Origin: Actinomyces sp. ph3
Lineage (GTDB): Bacteria > Actinomycetota > Actinomycetes > Actinomycetales > Actinomycetaceae
Assembly (NCBI RefSeq): GCF_000308055.1
Contig: NZ_CAGY01000002.1
Span: 153,158 to 217,157 of the forward strand
Reading direction: 5' to 3'
DNA: 64,000 bases
Shown: piece after piece, positions 19,763 through 28,203 of the stretch
Numbering within the stretch: the first letter of the stretch is position 1
Layout: each line of letters opens with the position of its first letter
The notes under the pieces: generated by a model
Databases searched by the model: none
The model's input: only the letters and a program-made list of their open reading frames with translations
Told to the model about the DNA's origin: nothing
Program-made: the position numbers and the translations under genes

Positions 19763-21732
19763 GGGGACGCTACGAGGTGCGCTCGCTTATCGGGCGCGGC
19801 GGGATGGCCGAAGTTCACCTCGGATTCGACAAGCGTCTGTCGCGAATCGTTGCAATTAAGACTCTTCGCACCGACTTGGCGATGGATTCCGTCTTCCAGG
19901 CGCGCTTCCGTCGCGAGGCCCAGTCCGCAGCTTCGCTTAATCACCCAAACATCGTTGCGGTTTACGACACCGGTGAAGAGCCAACCATCCTCCCCGACGG
20001 CCGTCGAGTGTCGATTCCGTACATCGTCATGGAATACGTTGACGGGCGGCCGCTGAAGGACCTGCTCTCTGACGATGCCGGTCCCTTCCCCATTCCCGAG
20101 GTCGTCGACATTGTTGCCGGCGTTCTCTCTGCGCTGGAGTACTCGCATTCCGCTGGCCTGGTTCACCGCGATATCAAGCCCGGCAATGTCATGCTGACTT
20201 CCAAGGGCGAAGTCAAGGTCATGGACTTCGGTATTGCCCGCGCAATCGCCGATTCTCAGGCAACAATGACGCAGACGAACGCAGTTGTCGGCACCGCTCA
20301 ATACCTTTCCCCCGAGCAGGCACAGGGTAAGCCCGTTGATGCGCGCTCAGATTTGTACTCAACGGGCGTCCTGCTCTTCGAGCTTCTCACCGGAAAACCC
20401 CCATTTACAGGGGATTCTGCGGTAGCCGTCGCCTACCAGCACGTGCAGACTCTCCCGCCGCTTCCTTCCTCTATCGCGCCCGATGTTCCGCCGGAAATGG
20501 ACCGCGTCGTCATGAAGGCCTTGGCGAAGAACCCCGATGATCGCTATTCTTCAGCGGCTGCAATGAAGGCCGACCTTCTGCGCGCGGCTCATGGCTCTCA
20601 TGTGAACGCGCCCGACACCGCGGTGTGGACGACCCAGGCGACGCAGACGCTTCCCGCTGTTGCTACGCCTCCGGCTTTCCCTGCAGCGTCCTCACCCTCC
20701 GAGGCCCAGGAGACCCAAATTCGACCTCGTGGGGCTGCGGCAACTGCGGTTCGTCAAAATGATGAGGAGCAAGAGGACGAGAAGAAGCGTCCTGCGGCTC
20801 TGATTGTGGGAATCATCGGTGTTGTTCTGGTTGCGGTTATTGGTATCGCGTGGCTTTTCCTGACGCATACTCAAACCGATTCGACGACAGAGGTGCCCAA
20901 CGTTGTCGGCCAGACCCAGGCCGAGGCCATGAAGACCATTACGGATAAGGGCTTCGAGTGGGCTGTTGCGAACGAGCAGGTTGCTTCTGACAGCGTTCCT
21001 GCCGGTTCCGTTGTTTCAACCGATCCGAAGGCCGGAACCGCTGCCAAACCCGGTTCCCGCGTGATCGCAACGATTTCTTCGGGTCCTGCGTCCATTACTC
21101 TGCCGGACAACCTTGTCGGCATGACCCCAACGCAGGCTCAGCAAACTGTTGAAGCTTTGGGCTTGAAGTGGACTCTGTCCGACCAGAAGGAAGCCTCCGA
21201 TTCGGTCGAAAGCGGAAAGATTGCACGCGTCAGTCCTTCTGCAGGCTCGAAGGTCCGCGCCGGATCAACCATTACCGGCTACGTGTCCTCTGGCTCTGAA
21301 AAGGTGACAATCCCCGATGTCACCGGCATGAGCCAGGATCAGGCTCGTACTGCACTGACTCAAGCCGGCCTGTCGGTTGGAAACGTCAATACCGTCGATG
21401 AGGGCGGTGCCCAGCAGGGCCGTGTCGTCTCGACCTCTCCGGCTGTGGGTTCCGAGGCCAAGCGCGGCGATACCATCGCCCTGAACATCGCTTCGGGTAA
21501 CATCACCGTTCCTCAGAACCTGACGGGTGCAAACTACACCGAGGTCGCCTCTCAGCTTGAGGCCTTGGGATTGCGCGTGACCGTCATCCAGATGCCCGAC
21601 CGTAACGCAGCCGCTGGTGTTGTCACCGGCGTGACGCCCAGTGAGGGTTCTGCGGTGCGACAGGGCAGCTCCATCACTCTCTACGTGTCACAGGGTGGGT
21701 CTTCGGCCTCCCCTAGCCCCTCAGGCCACTAA
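19735..21732 (+). CDS. pknB: Ser/Thr protein kinase PknB with four PASTA domains
   Basis: A 665-residue transmembrane kinase that senses muropeptides or lipid II and controls cell-wall growth. The kinase domain (about residues 12-275) has RGGMAEVHLG, Lys42, HRDIKPGNV, MDFGIA and GTAQYLSPEQA. A charged linker and one helix (LIVGIIGVVLVAVIGIAWLF, about 358-378) lead to four tandem external PASTA domains beginning VPNVVGQTQ, LPDNLVGMT, IPDVTGMSQ and VPQNLTGAN. The ATG at 19735 is set by AGGAGG 7 nt upstream, inside pknA. It is the last gene of the fhaA operon; a strong hairpin follows. Confidence 0.95.
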   Translation: MAESAPRVLGGRYEVRSLIGRGGMAEVHLGFDKRLSRIVAIKTLRTDLAMDSVFQARFRREAQSAASLNHPNIVAVYDTGEEPTILPDGRRVSIPYIVMEYVDGRPLKDLLSDDAGPFPIPEVVDIVAGVLSALEYSHSAGLVHRDIKPGNVMLTSKGEVKVMDFGIARAIADSQATMTQTNAVVGTAQYLSPEQAQGKPVDARSDLYSTGVLLFELLTGKPPFTGDSAVAVAYQHVQTLPPLPSSIAPDVPPEMDRVVMKALAKNPDDRYSSAAAMKADLLRAAHGSHVNAPDTAVWTTQATQTLPAVATPPAFPAASSPSEAQETQIRPRGAAATAVRQNDEEQEDEKKRPAALIVGIIGVVLVAVIGIAWLFLTHTQTDSTTEVPNVVGQTQAEAMKTITDKGFEWAVANEQVASDSVPAGSVVSTDPKAGTAAKPGSRVIATISSGPASITLPDNLVGMTPTQAQQTVEALGLKWTLSDQKEASDSVESGKIARVSPSAGSKVRAGSTITGYVSSGSEKVTIPDVTGMSQDQARTALTQAGLSVGNVNTVDEGGAQQGRVVSTSPAVGSEAKRGDTIALNIASGNITVPQNLTGANYTEVASQLEALGLRVTVIQMPDRNAAAGVVTGVTPSEGSAVRQGSSITLYVSQGGSSASPSPSGH

Positions 21733-21816
21733 GGCTCACGAGGCCCGCTTCAGACTGACAAACAGTTTACTTGGGGGCCTCGTCCGAAGGGCTGACAATC
21801 TGAACTGAATACACTG

Positions 21817-21845
21817 TGGGGGGGCCGGCAATGCCGGCCCCCCCA
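21817..21845. terminator. Bidirectional terminator hairpin after pknB
   Basis: A 13-bp perfect stem (TGGGGGGGCCGGC with its complement) has an AAT loop and lies between convergent pknB and the sortase operon. No long T tract follows. Confidence 0.7.
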
Positions 21846-21867
21846 CTCTATGCTCATTTTCGGTCAA

Positions 21868-22020
21868 TCAGACCGCAGCGCCACCCAAGCCAAAGAAACG
21901 CTCTGCCCATGGGAAGACATAGGCAAAAAGCACGGCGACAGCGAAAGCGGCAATCACCAGGCACAAGAAAACTCGGAACCACGTGGGTCCCGGAAGGTGG
22001 CGGAAAAACCATCCGTACAT
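21868..22020 (-). CDS. Small conserved membrane protein (50 aa) downstream of srtE
   Basis: A short open frame of 50 residues that begins MYGWFFRHLPGPTWFRVF, has one hydrophobic helix (LCLVIAAFAVAVLFAYVF) and ends PWAERFFGLGGAAV. The ATG is 14 bp downstream of the sortase stop on the same strand, with GGAAGGAATTC-like purines before it, so it is the third gene of the DUF881-srtE unit. From memory, similar single-helix proteins with the HLPGPTW pattern occur at this place in other actinobacteria; this needs a search. Function unknown. A role beside the sortase or division machinery is inference. Confidence 0.7.
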   Translation of the reverse strand: MYGWFFRHLPGPTWFRVFLCLVIAAFAVAVLFAYVFPWAERFFGLGGAAV

Positions 22021-22034
22021 ATTGAATTCCTTCC

Positions 22035-22781
22035 TTACTCCACGGGCTCATCAAGTAGTTCGGCGGGGACACCCGTACTCTTCGGTGTCCACGATTCCAG
22101 CTTGAGATGAACGATAAAACGCTCAGAGTTGCCGTACTCGGGGTTGCAGGTCGTCATTGTCATCAGACGTTCAGTCGGCTGCTTTGAGAAGGTGAGATCA
22201 CCAGGAACCGGGGCAATGACACGGATATTGGTTTCATCGCTAGCGGGGACGATCTCATTGGACTGGTAGGTGTAGACCAGATAGACGTTATCGGTCTCGA
22301 CAACAACCTTGTCATTGTCCTTGAGCAAGTCAATGAAACGGAATGAATTGCCGTATGAACGACGGTGCGCGGCAACCGAGAAGTTACCCACCTGGCCGGG
22401 CTGCGCGGTGTCCTTGTAGTGGCCGGCCCAGCCCTGATCAATCACGCTACCCGTCGTACCCTCACCCAAGGGGATCTTCATCCAGTTCCATGAAGGAACG
22501 TGGATCACTCCATAGAGTTCATCGATTGCCGGGTTCAGGGTGAACTCCGGCGGATCGTCGGTATGGCGCTCACCCAGGGTTCGGTTCGATGGGTGCTTGC
22601 TGGAGAAGTCTGCGACTGCTTGCGCGCGAGGGCCTTCTACCTTGTATGTCGTCCAGTACAACTGCCAAACGGCAAATAACCCCAAAATGACGGCAATCGT
22701 AATGAGGAGCTCGCCGATGACCGAGAGGAAGGTGACGCGATAGCGACGGGGGGCAGCCGCTTCTTTCACGTGTTCACCCAT
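22035..22781 (-). CDS. srtE: Class E sortase
   Basis: A 248-residue membrane-anchored transpeptidase that attaches surface proteins to peptidoglycan. It has one N-terminal helix (VIGELLITIAVILGLFAVWQL) and an external catalytic domain. The active-site residues are His139 (NFSVAAHRRS), Cys212 (MTMTTCNPEYG) and Arg221 (SERFIVHL). Class E enzymes are the housekeeping sortases of high-GC Gram-positives and normally accept LAXTG-type signals; the LPLSG protein at 9.9-12.5 kb may or may not be a client. The start overlaps the DUF881 gene by 8 bp. Its location between pknB and crgA is conserved in actinobacteria. Confidence 0.92.
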   Translation of the reverse strand: MGEHVKEAAAPRRYRVTFLSVIGELLITIAVILGLFAVWQLYWTTYKVEGPRAQAVADFSSKHPSNRTLGERHTDDPPEFTLNPAIDELYGVIHVPSWNWMKIPLGEGTTGSVIDQGWAGHYKDTAQPGQVGNFSVAAHRRSYGNSFRFIDLLKDNDKVVVETDNVYLVYTYQSNEIVPASDETNIRVIAPVPGDLTFSKQPTERLMTMTTCNPEYGNSERFIVHLKLESWTPKSTGVPAELLDEPVE

Positions 22782-23502
22782 TCTCTTTCACCACCTGTGC
22801 GTATCGAAGGGATAGGTCTTGATCTGATGCCGGAAATTCCAGTTTGTCTGAAGTTTTCAACTCCCAGCCCAATCCGTAGCGTGCCACATAACGCTGATAG
22901 TTGACGACTCGAGGGTTCGTTTCGACTGAATTTCGGAGCTGATTCACATTTCCGATCGCCGAAATCTTGTAGGGCGGAGAGAAGGATGTCCCACCGACCA
23001 AAATGACGTTTCCAATGCAGCGCACAACGGTACGCGGGGCAATGCGTACACCTTGGACGGTCATCGCCTCTGCACCGCCTTCCCACATTGCATTCATGAC
23101 ATCGTCGATGTCTTGCTGGTGAATGACCAGATCATTGGGGTTGACGTTGTCCGGGATGCTGTCTGTAGGCGCATCTGAAAGGGTCACCGTAATACCCGGA
23201 CCCGAGACGGGAACTTTAGAGAGCTCACCGACGTTATCGCTGCTCTGCTGGCCAGCTGCCGGAACATGGCCCGCAATCTGATCTTTCAGGCTGCGGACCC
23301 CGTCTTGGAGTTCTTTCACTTCGTTTTGACGGTTTGCGACAAGCCCGGCCAGATCAACAGCACTTTGTGAGCGGGTTTCCGCGTTTGAGCGTGCACTGGC
23401 GACAAAGAGCATTCCCGAGGCCGTGGTAACGATGAGAACAGACAGAGCCGAGCGCAGGGTACGACCCGTCGGGCGGGTAAGCGGTCGGCCGAAGAGTTTC
23501 AC
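22774..23502 (-). CDS. DUF881 family protein
   Basis: A 242-residue exported or membrane-anchored protein. One N-terminal helix (LRSALSVLIVTTASGMLFVASA) is followed by a coiled-coil segment (VANRQNEVKELQDGVRSL, about residues 54-75) and the DUF881 domain, with VSGPGITVTLSDAP, NDLVIHQQDIDDVMNAMW, GGAEAMTVQGVRI, and SPPYKISAIGN. DUF881 proteins flank division genes in actinobacteria and Firmicutes (YlxW/YlxX types). The biochemical role is unknown. It is the first gene of a unit with srtE and the 50-aa protein, divergent from crgA. Confidence 0.9.
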   Translation of the reverse strand: MKLFGRPLTRPTGRTLRSALSVLIVTTASGMLFVASARSNAETRSQSAVDLAGLVANRQNEVKELQDGVRSLKDQIAGHVPAAGQQSSDNVGELSKVPVSGPGITVTLSDAPTDSIPDNVNPNDLVIHQQDIDDVMNAMWEGGAEAMTVQGVRIAPRTVVRCIGNVILVGGTSFSPPYKISAIGNVNQLRNSVETNPRVVNYQRYVARYGLGWELKTSDKLEFPASDQDLSLRYAQVVKENG

Positions 23503-23666
23503 ATCATCTCCTGTTGGCGAATAGGTGTACTTCTAGTATCCCTTGTTTAAGGGTGCAACGCCCAGTTGCTTTTGATGTTTGGCTCAGTCCCGCTAGGCTA
23601 GAGGAAGGCCGCCTGTCGCGGCGTTTCCCGGGAAGATCCCGACACTTGCCGCATGAAAGGAAAATC

Positions 23667-24086
23667 GTGGCTGAGCCGAAGAAGAGCGAAGAGCGCGAGG
23701 AAGAGAAGAAGGACGCACAGACCGAGGAGCGTTCCGAGAAGCGCGAAGAGCGTCACGCTCACGAGGAAGAGAAGAAGAAGGACTCGAAGCGCGAGGAACA
23801 CGGCAAGCGTTCATCAAGCAAGAAGCGCGATCACGAATCTCGCGTTGAGAAGCGCGCAAAGGCCGAGTCGGATAATGAGATCCACGCGTGGACCGATGGC
23901 ATTCCGCTCTCACCTGTGTGGTGGGCACCCGTCTTTACGACCCTGATGATTGTCGGTCTGCTGTGGATTGTTGTCTTCTACATTTCCGGAGCCACCTACC
24001 CGATTCCGAAGATCGGGCAGTGGAACTTGGCAGTGGGTGGCGGTATCGCCTTTGTCGGCTTCCTTATGACTATGCGTTGGCGCTGA
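23667..24086 (+). CDS. crgA: Cell division protein CrgA with long charged N terminus
   Basis: A 139-residue membrane protein. The C-terminal half carries the CrgA pattern: two helices (about residues 84-107 and 119-136), SPVWWAPVF before the first and GQWNLAVGGG before the second, ending MTMRWR. CrgA helps assemble the divisome and recruits FtsI and CwsA in mycobacteria. The N-terminal 70 residues are almost only Glu, Lys, Arg, Ser and Asp, making the protein about 50 residues longer than typical CrgA. The GTG start follows GAAAGG. It is divergent from DUF881. Confidence 0.9.
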   Translation: MAEPKKSEEREEEKKDAQTEERSEKREERHAHEEEKKKDSKREEHGKRSSSKKRDHESRVEKRAKAESDNEIHAWTDGIPLSPVWWAPVFTTLMIVGLLWIVVFYISGATYPIPKIGQWNLAVGGGIAFVGFLMTMRWR

Positions 24087-24143
24087 GCATGTCGCCGAAC
24101 GTGAATTCTCCTTTCTGATGAACTGAATTCACGGTTGAGTCTC

Positions 24144-24183
24144 AAGGGGGCTGGGACACCCGAAAGGGTGTCCCAGCCCCTTT
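24144..24183. terminator. Intrinsic terminator after crgA
   Basis: GGGGCTGGGACACCC and GGGTGTCCCAGCCCC pair around a GAAA tetraloop and are followed by TTT. It isolates the DnaA-box region from crgA transcription. Confidence 0.82.
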
Positions 24184-24662
24184 GCTTTCACGCATCACAA
24201 GATTTTTCTTCGTCAGATCTTGGATATCGACGATTTTGGGCGATTTAGAGGCGTGAATCCACATCCACAGCCAAAAGTTATCCACAGGCAAATCCACAGC
24301 TGGGGACAAATACCATCGATGTAATTACCCAGCATCGATTCCCAGATTTACTAATGAATTTAGTTTCATGAAGATTGAATTGAAACTTCAGACTTGCGGT
24401 ATATCAACGAAAACTCACTTTTTTGCCACAAAAACAACAAAATGATGTCCGGCAGCACACTTTTCAGCTTCGCACAATGATTTCGCGCTGTATCCACACG
24501 TTATCCACAACATCCACAGGCAAAATGAGCAAGCTTCCATTTAGCTTCCAGCTTTCGCCCAGAATGAGCTAAGAAGCGGCCAAAACGAAGCCATGCACGG
24601 ACATGCAGCGGGTCACTACACTCCCCGCATCACCTCGATGTGGGGCAATAACTCCACGCAGA
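24184..24662. other. DnaA-box-rich AT-rich intergenic region; candidate oriC or DnaA-binding locus
   Basis: The gap between crgA and the DUF364 gene is flanked by the 3' ends of both, so no promoter is needed here. It contains two perfect TTATCCACA boxes (24278-24286 and 24501-24509). Five near matches keeping ATCCACA lie at 24255, 24261, 24290, 24490 and 24510 (9-mers starting there). All seven are in one orientation, in a left group of four and a right group of three. Between them lies about 190 bp of AT-rich DNA with an inverted repeat (AGTTTCA at 24362-24368 and TGAAACT at 24381-24387). This is the layout of a bacterial replication origin. dnaA and dnaN are not in the window, so a DnaA-titration site or a secondary site remains possible. 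Confidence 0.65.
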
Positions 24663-25424
24663 CTAGGCGTGGAACTCGATACGCCGACCGGCCTCGTACA
24701 TACCCCCAAGGCGCTGGCCACCCAAAGCGGGCTGGAAGGAAGCAATATCCGTCGTCGAGAAGGTCGTCAGCGAATTCATGCCATATTCGGCAAGCAAGGT
24801 CGCAGCGGGAGCCGAAGGGCCAACAATAATCGTCTGCGCACGTCGGGAAAGCTCAAGGAGACGCGGCATCGTCTTATTCACAAAGGCAGAGCCCGTAATG
24901 AAGACGTAGTCACAGGTGGGAAGAACATACTCTGCGGCGGTGTCTGGCAAATCTCCATCCAATACGTTGCGCTCAAAGATGAAGAGCTCAGATGCGGCAG
25001 AAAGGGCCGCAGCAGCGAAAGGGAAATGCCCAATAACAGCAACGCGCTTGCCGGCAACCTCAGTCGACCAGGGGTCAAAAAGGTTCTGCCAGTTATTCAC
25101 CTGGCAAGGAACAAAACCTGCAGCTTCGGCCCGCGAGGGAAGCGCATACCAAGAATTCACAGCAGCCATCCCCAGTGCGGCCTCGGCGAAATTCCAACTC
25201 TTCGCATAGGCGGCAACCTCGCGCAGACTCATGCCAGAGGGGTCGGCGGGAAGACGGCGAGCAATCGACTCAACGGGCATGTGGAAGGCCATTCCCGCGC
25301 CGGCCTCGGAATTCTCAATGAAAGCCCACTTACCAAAACGTCCGCTAGCCGTGACTTGCACGGCTGGGTCGATCTGGTCAATCAGCCGATCATAGATCTC
25401 CCACGGATTCCACAGGTCCAGCAT
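24663..25424 (-). CDS. DUF4213/DUF364 domain protein (putative heavy-metal chelation family)
   Basis: A 253-residue cytosolic protein. The N-terminal part (about residues 1-85) fits the enolase-like DUF4213 region, with a conserved AAYAKSWNFAEAALGMAAVNSWY. The C-terminal DUF364 part (about 115-250) has a Rossmann-like pattern: GKRVAVIGHFPF, LFIFERN, EYVLPTCDYVFITGSAFVNKTMPRLLELS and IIVGPSAPAATLLAEYG. Family members occur near metal transport genes and are proposed to bind metal or a metal chelate; none is proved here. It appears to be the last gene of a unit with the rhomboid gene, 11 bp upstream. Confidence 0.8.
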   Translation of the reverse strand: MLDLWNPWEIYDRLIDQIDPAVQVTASGRFGKWAFIENSEAGAGMAFHMPVESIARRLPADPSGMSLREVAAYAKSWNFAEAALGMAAVNSWYALPSRAEAAGFVPCQVNNWQNLFDPWSTEVAGKRVAVIGHFPFAAAALSAASELFIFERNVLDGDLPDTAAEYVLPTCDYVFITGSAFVNKTMPRLLELSRRAQTIIVGPSAPAATLLAEYGMNSLTTFSTTDIASFQPALGGQRLGGMYEAGRRIEFHA

Positions 25425-25435
25425 CGAAACTCCAC

Positions 25436-26338
25436 TCAGATATTGAGAAGCACCATGTAGGTGACAACAAGGATGACAAGCTCCGCAAGGAACATCCCCG
25501 CGATACCAAGATACAAACGGCGGCGTTGTTTCTTCGCTGTCATCCCGGAACGCGGCTTACCCAAGGCAAGCATCCCCCAGGTTGCGAGCATCCCGAAAAG
25601 CAAACCACCAAGATGAGCCTGCCACGACACTCCTGAAACGATGAAGCCATACAGGAGGTTGACCGCAAGAAGGCCGACGACGGCGCGCACATCAATCCCA
25701 GCGGCACGCTGCAGAACGAAAACAGAGCCAAAAAGGCCGAAAATTGCGCCCGAGGCACCGACGGTCACCGTCAAGGCAGATGAGGGGTCAATCAGCACCC
25801 ATCCCAAAACGCCGAGGGTTCCACCCAGAGCACTCAAAAGATAGAGACAGAAGTAGGGACCGCGTCCCAGCGCCGGCTCCAATGCCCGTCCAACTGCATA
25901 GAGCGAAACCATATTGAAGGCAATGTGCATGAGGTTCACATGCAAGAACGCCGTCGTCAGGATTCGCCACGGCTGATACAGGCCATGAATCGGTGTGAAT
26001 CCCAGGTATTGGGTGATTACGCCCTTGGTGAGAATGTCGCCTACCCACAGAGCCACACACACGCCAATGATTGCGTAGGTGACGACAGGGGTTTGTGCAC
26101 TGACCCGGACGCTCCCCCATTGACGAGGCCGGGCGGCGCGGGCGCTTCCGAAAAGGTTGCCTCGGCCTCGGCCCGCGCAGTCCACACAGATCGAACGGAC
26201 TTCCGTAGGGACGACACACTGGGTGCACATGGGCCGATTGCAGCGCTTGCAGTAATCGACGCTGCGCACGCCGGGGTGGCGCGGGCACTCGGGTGCAGCG
26301 TAGGGATCAGAACGCTGACCGTACAGAGGCTGAGACAT
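25436..26338 (-). CDS. Rhomboid family intramembrane serine protease with zinc-binding N terminus
   Basis: A 300-residue protein. The N-terminal 60 residues hold a B-box-like zinc site (CPRHPGVRSVDYCKRCNRPMC region and later ICVDCAG). The rhomboid domain has about six or seven helices, the HVNLMHIAFNMVSLYAVG segment, the catalytic Ser in GASGAIFG and the catalytic His in SWQAHLGGLLFG. Rhomboids cut membrane proteins within the bilayer. The ATG at 26338 was chosen over the frame's earlier codon because GGAAGG lies just upstream. The cyclophilin gene is immediately upstream; the ppiA-rhomboid-crgA neighbourhood is common in actinobacteria. Confidence 0.92.
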   Translation of the reverse strand: MSQPLYGQRSDPYAAPECPRHPGVRSVDYCKRCNRPMCTQCVVPTEVRSICVDCAGRGRGNLFGSARAARPRQWGSVRVSAQTPVVTYAIIGVCVALWVGDILTKGVITQYLGFTPIHGLYQPWRILTTAFLHVNLMHIAFNMVSLYAVGRALEPALGRGPYFCLYLLSALGGTLGVLGWVLIDPSSALTVTVGASGAIFGLFGSVFVLQRAAGIDVRAVVGLLAVNLLYGFIVSGVSWQAHLGGLLFGMLATWGMLALGKPRSGMTAKKQRRRLYLGIAGMFLAELVILVVTYMVLLNI

Positions 26339-26358
26339 ATAAACCTTCCAGTTTGTGG

Positions 26359-26880
26359 TCACTCAGTGATGTCGATCGATTCGATGACGACATCTTCGAC
26401 GGGACGATCGTTACGACCGGTGCGAGTCGTGGCGATCGCATCGACAACTCGCTTGGAGTCTTCGTCGATGACTTCACCGAAAATGGTGTGGTTTCCGTTG
26501 AGCCACGGGGTGGGCGCAACGGTGATAAAGAACTGAGAGCCGTTGGTTCCCTTGCCCATACGCTTACCTGCGTTTGCCATGGCAAGCAGGTAGGGCTTGG
26601 AGAAGGTCAGATCCGGGTGAATCTCATCGTTGAACTGGTATCCGGGACCGCCGGTTCCGGTACCGAGGGGGTCACCGCCCTGAATCATGAAGCCGTCAAT
26701 GACGCGGTGGAAAATCGTGCCGTTGAAAAGGGGGCGCGAGGTGGGCTGACCGTTAGTGGGGTCAATCCATTCGCGTTCACCCTGTGCAAGTGAGGTGAAG
26801 TTTTTGACGGTGTTGGGGGCTTGCTCGGGGAAAAGCTCGAGTCGAATATCGCCCTTATTGGTGTGAATTGTTGCTTCCAT
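26359..26880 (-). CDS. ppiA: Cyclophilin-type peptidyl-prolyl cis-trans isomerase
   Basis: A 173-residue cytosolic isomerase that speeds folding at Xaa-Pro bonds. It shows the cyclophilin core: MEATIHTNKGDIRLELFP, the catalytic FHRVIDGFMIQGGDPLGTGTGGPGY with the key Arg and Phe, GKRMGKGTNGSQFFIT with the Gln-Phe pair, and LNGNHTIFGEVI. No signal peptide is seen. The start ATG has GGAGGT only one base before it, unusually close. It leads a unit with the rhomboid and DUF364 genes. Confidence 0.94.
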   Translation of the reverse strand: MEATIHTNKGDIRLELFPEQAPNTVKNFTSLAQGEREWIDPTNGQPTSRPLFNGTIFHRVIDGFMIQGGDPLGTGTGGPGYQFNDEIHPDLTFSKPYLLAMANAGKRMGKGTNGSQFFITVAPTPWLNGNHTIFGEVIDEDSKRVVDAIATTRTGRNDRPVEDVVIESIDITE

Positions 26881-27031
26881 ACCTCCATGGTTCCAGATTC
26901 AGGTGAAATCGGCACGCTATTTTGCTCGATATTCACTTGATGAAGCTGCATCTAATGGTCAAAGAGTGCACAATAGAAGGGTCCATGCGTTCGCTTAACG
27001 GACGCGAATTTTTTACAGATTCGGAGACATC

Positions 27032-27631
27032 ATGGCAAGGACCCCGAACATCGACACCGAAAAGCTCAAGGCACAGGGCCTGCAGCTCCGCGACGCAGCG
27101 GCTGTGCACGCGGGACGTCTCGCCGTGCGAGCCGCCGATCTGGCAGAGCAGGGACTGGACTGGGCAGCTCCTCGCGCACAGGCTGCGCTCTCAAGCGCAA
27201 TTGAGCGCGCGACTCCCCTTGTTGAGTCCGCAAGCGAACGTGCACAGTCTGTTGCCGACCGCGCTCAGCCCTTCCTTTCCGACATTCACGGCCACGTCGT
27301 GGACGACTACCTGCCTCGCCTGAACAAGGCAGTGTCCGAGTCCGCCACTGCTCTTGCTGCCGAGGGCGACCTGAGCTCGCGCGCACGCGCCGCTCGTTCC
27401 GCATCCGCAAAGGCCCTGACGACTCCGGCTCGTAAGAAGAAGTGCTGCAAGAAGGGCCGCCTGCTTCGCGCCCTCTGCTTCACCGCATTGACCGCTGCAG
27501 CTGCTGGTGCAGGCTACGTCCTGTGGAAGCGCAGCCAGCCGATCGAAGATCCGTGGGCCGAGGATTACTGGGCAGACCTCGAGGTCGAAGACTACAGCGC
27601 TGACCAGAACCAGGAAGCTTCTGCCGAGTAA
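27032..27631 (+). CDS. Helical protein with C-terminal membrane anchor, unknown function
   Basis: A 199-residue protein. Residues 1-130 form Ala-rich amphipathic helices (LQLRDAAAVHAGRLAVRAADLAEQ, AQAALSSAIERATPLVESASERAQSV), an apolipoprotein-like pattern. A basic Cys-containing segment (RKKKCCKKGR) precedes one membrane helix (LCFTALTAAAAGAGYVLW, about 155-173), and an acidic tail carries PIEDPWAEDYWAD. The ATG follows GGAGAC. Proteins with this terminal WKRSQPxEDPW pattern are, from memory, shared by related actinobacteria without a known role; they may act in the envelope. A strong terminator follows, so the gene is monocistronic. Confidence 0.75.
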   Translation: MARTPNIDTEKLKAQGLQLRDAAAVHAGRLAVRAADLAEQGLDWAAPRAQAALSSAIERATPLVESASERAQSVADRAQPFLSDIHGHVVDDYLPRLNKAVSESATALAAEGDLSSRARAARSASAKALTTPARKKKCCKKGRLLRALCFTALTAAAAGAGYVLWKRSQPIEDPWAEDYWADLEVEDYSADQNQEASAE

Positions 27632-27660
27632 GACAGAGCGCCTCTGAGAAGGCTTAACGT

Positions 27661-27697
27661 TTTGGGGGTCGCGACGCAATGCGTCGCGACCCCCAAA
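27661..27697. terminator. Bidirectional intrinsic terminator
   Basis: TTTGGGGGTCGCGACGC pairs perfectly with GCGTCGCGACCCCCAAA. It lies between two convergent genes. Confidence 0.85.
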
Positions 27698-27747
27698 CAT
27701 TTCTCTGTCCAGATCTTCGCAGGCGAAGATACTCAGCTGAAAATGCG

Positions 27748-28134
27748 CTAACCGGCGATGAAGAAGAGCCCCACGAATCCAAGGATTCCCAACGCCAAGG
27801 AACTCACATTCAGAACGATCGCCCACACATTGAGCGTGCGCTGTGGCGCCGAGATCTGGACTGCGCGACTCGGAATCGATAAGACCACGCCGAGGATATT
27901 AATCGGGCCGATTAGGCCGACCCACATGATCAAGATCAGGATCCACACCCAGCCGGCACCTTCGGGATGTCCGCTCTTGATAGCGTTTTGGATGATCATG
28001 TAGGGGAACAAAAACGAACAAATGACAAGAATCCAGCCGATGACGCCAAGGATCAGCGGGAAACGCTTAAGTTTCGCTTCACCTTGTCCATACGGCGTTC
28101 CAAGCTTTTGACCAGCCGGCTGCGGCATGCTCAC
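27748..28134 (-). CDS. Small membrane protein, unknown function
   Basis: A 128-residue protein with a short polar N terminus (PQPAGQKLGTPYGQGEAK) and three hydrophobic segments (FPLILGVIGWILVICSFLF, WVWILILIMWVGLIGPINILG, NVWAIVLNVSSLALGILGFVG). The pattern resembles DUF4190-type small membrane proteins but no firm family call is possible. The GTG at 28134 has GGAGGAGAAG upstream; an ATG two codons later is an alternative. It stands alone. Confidence 0.65.
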   Translation of the reverse strand: MSMPQPAGQKLGTPYGQGEAKLKRFPLILGVIGWILVICSFLFPYMIIQNAIKSGHPEGAGWVWILILIMWVGLIGPINILGVVLSIPSRAVQISAPQRTLNVWAIVLNVSSLALGILGFVGLFFIAG

Positions 28135-28203
28135 CTTCTCCTCCTCGTGGATATTTATTCCGACGACTGAGACTAGCGAAGGCTCGAGGCCCTGTAAAGG
28201 TGA

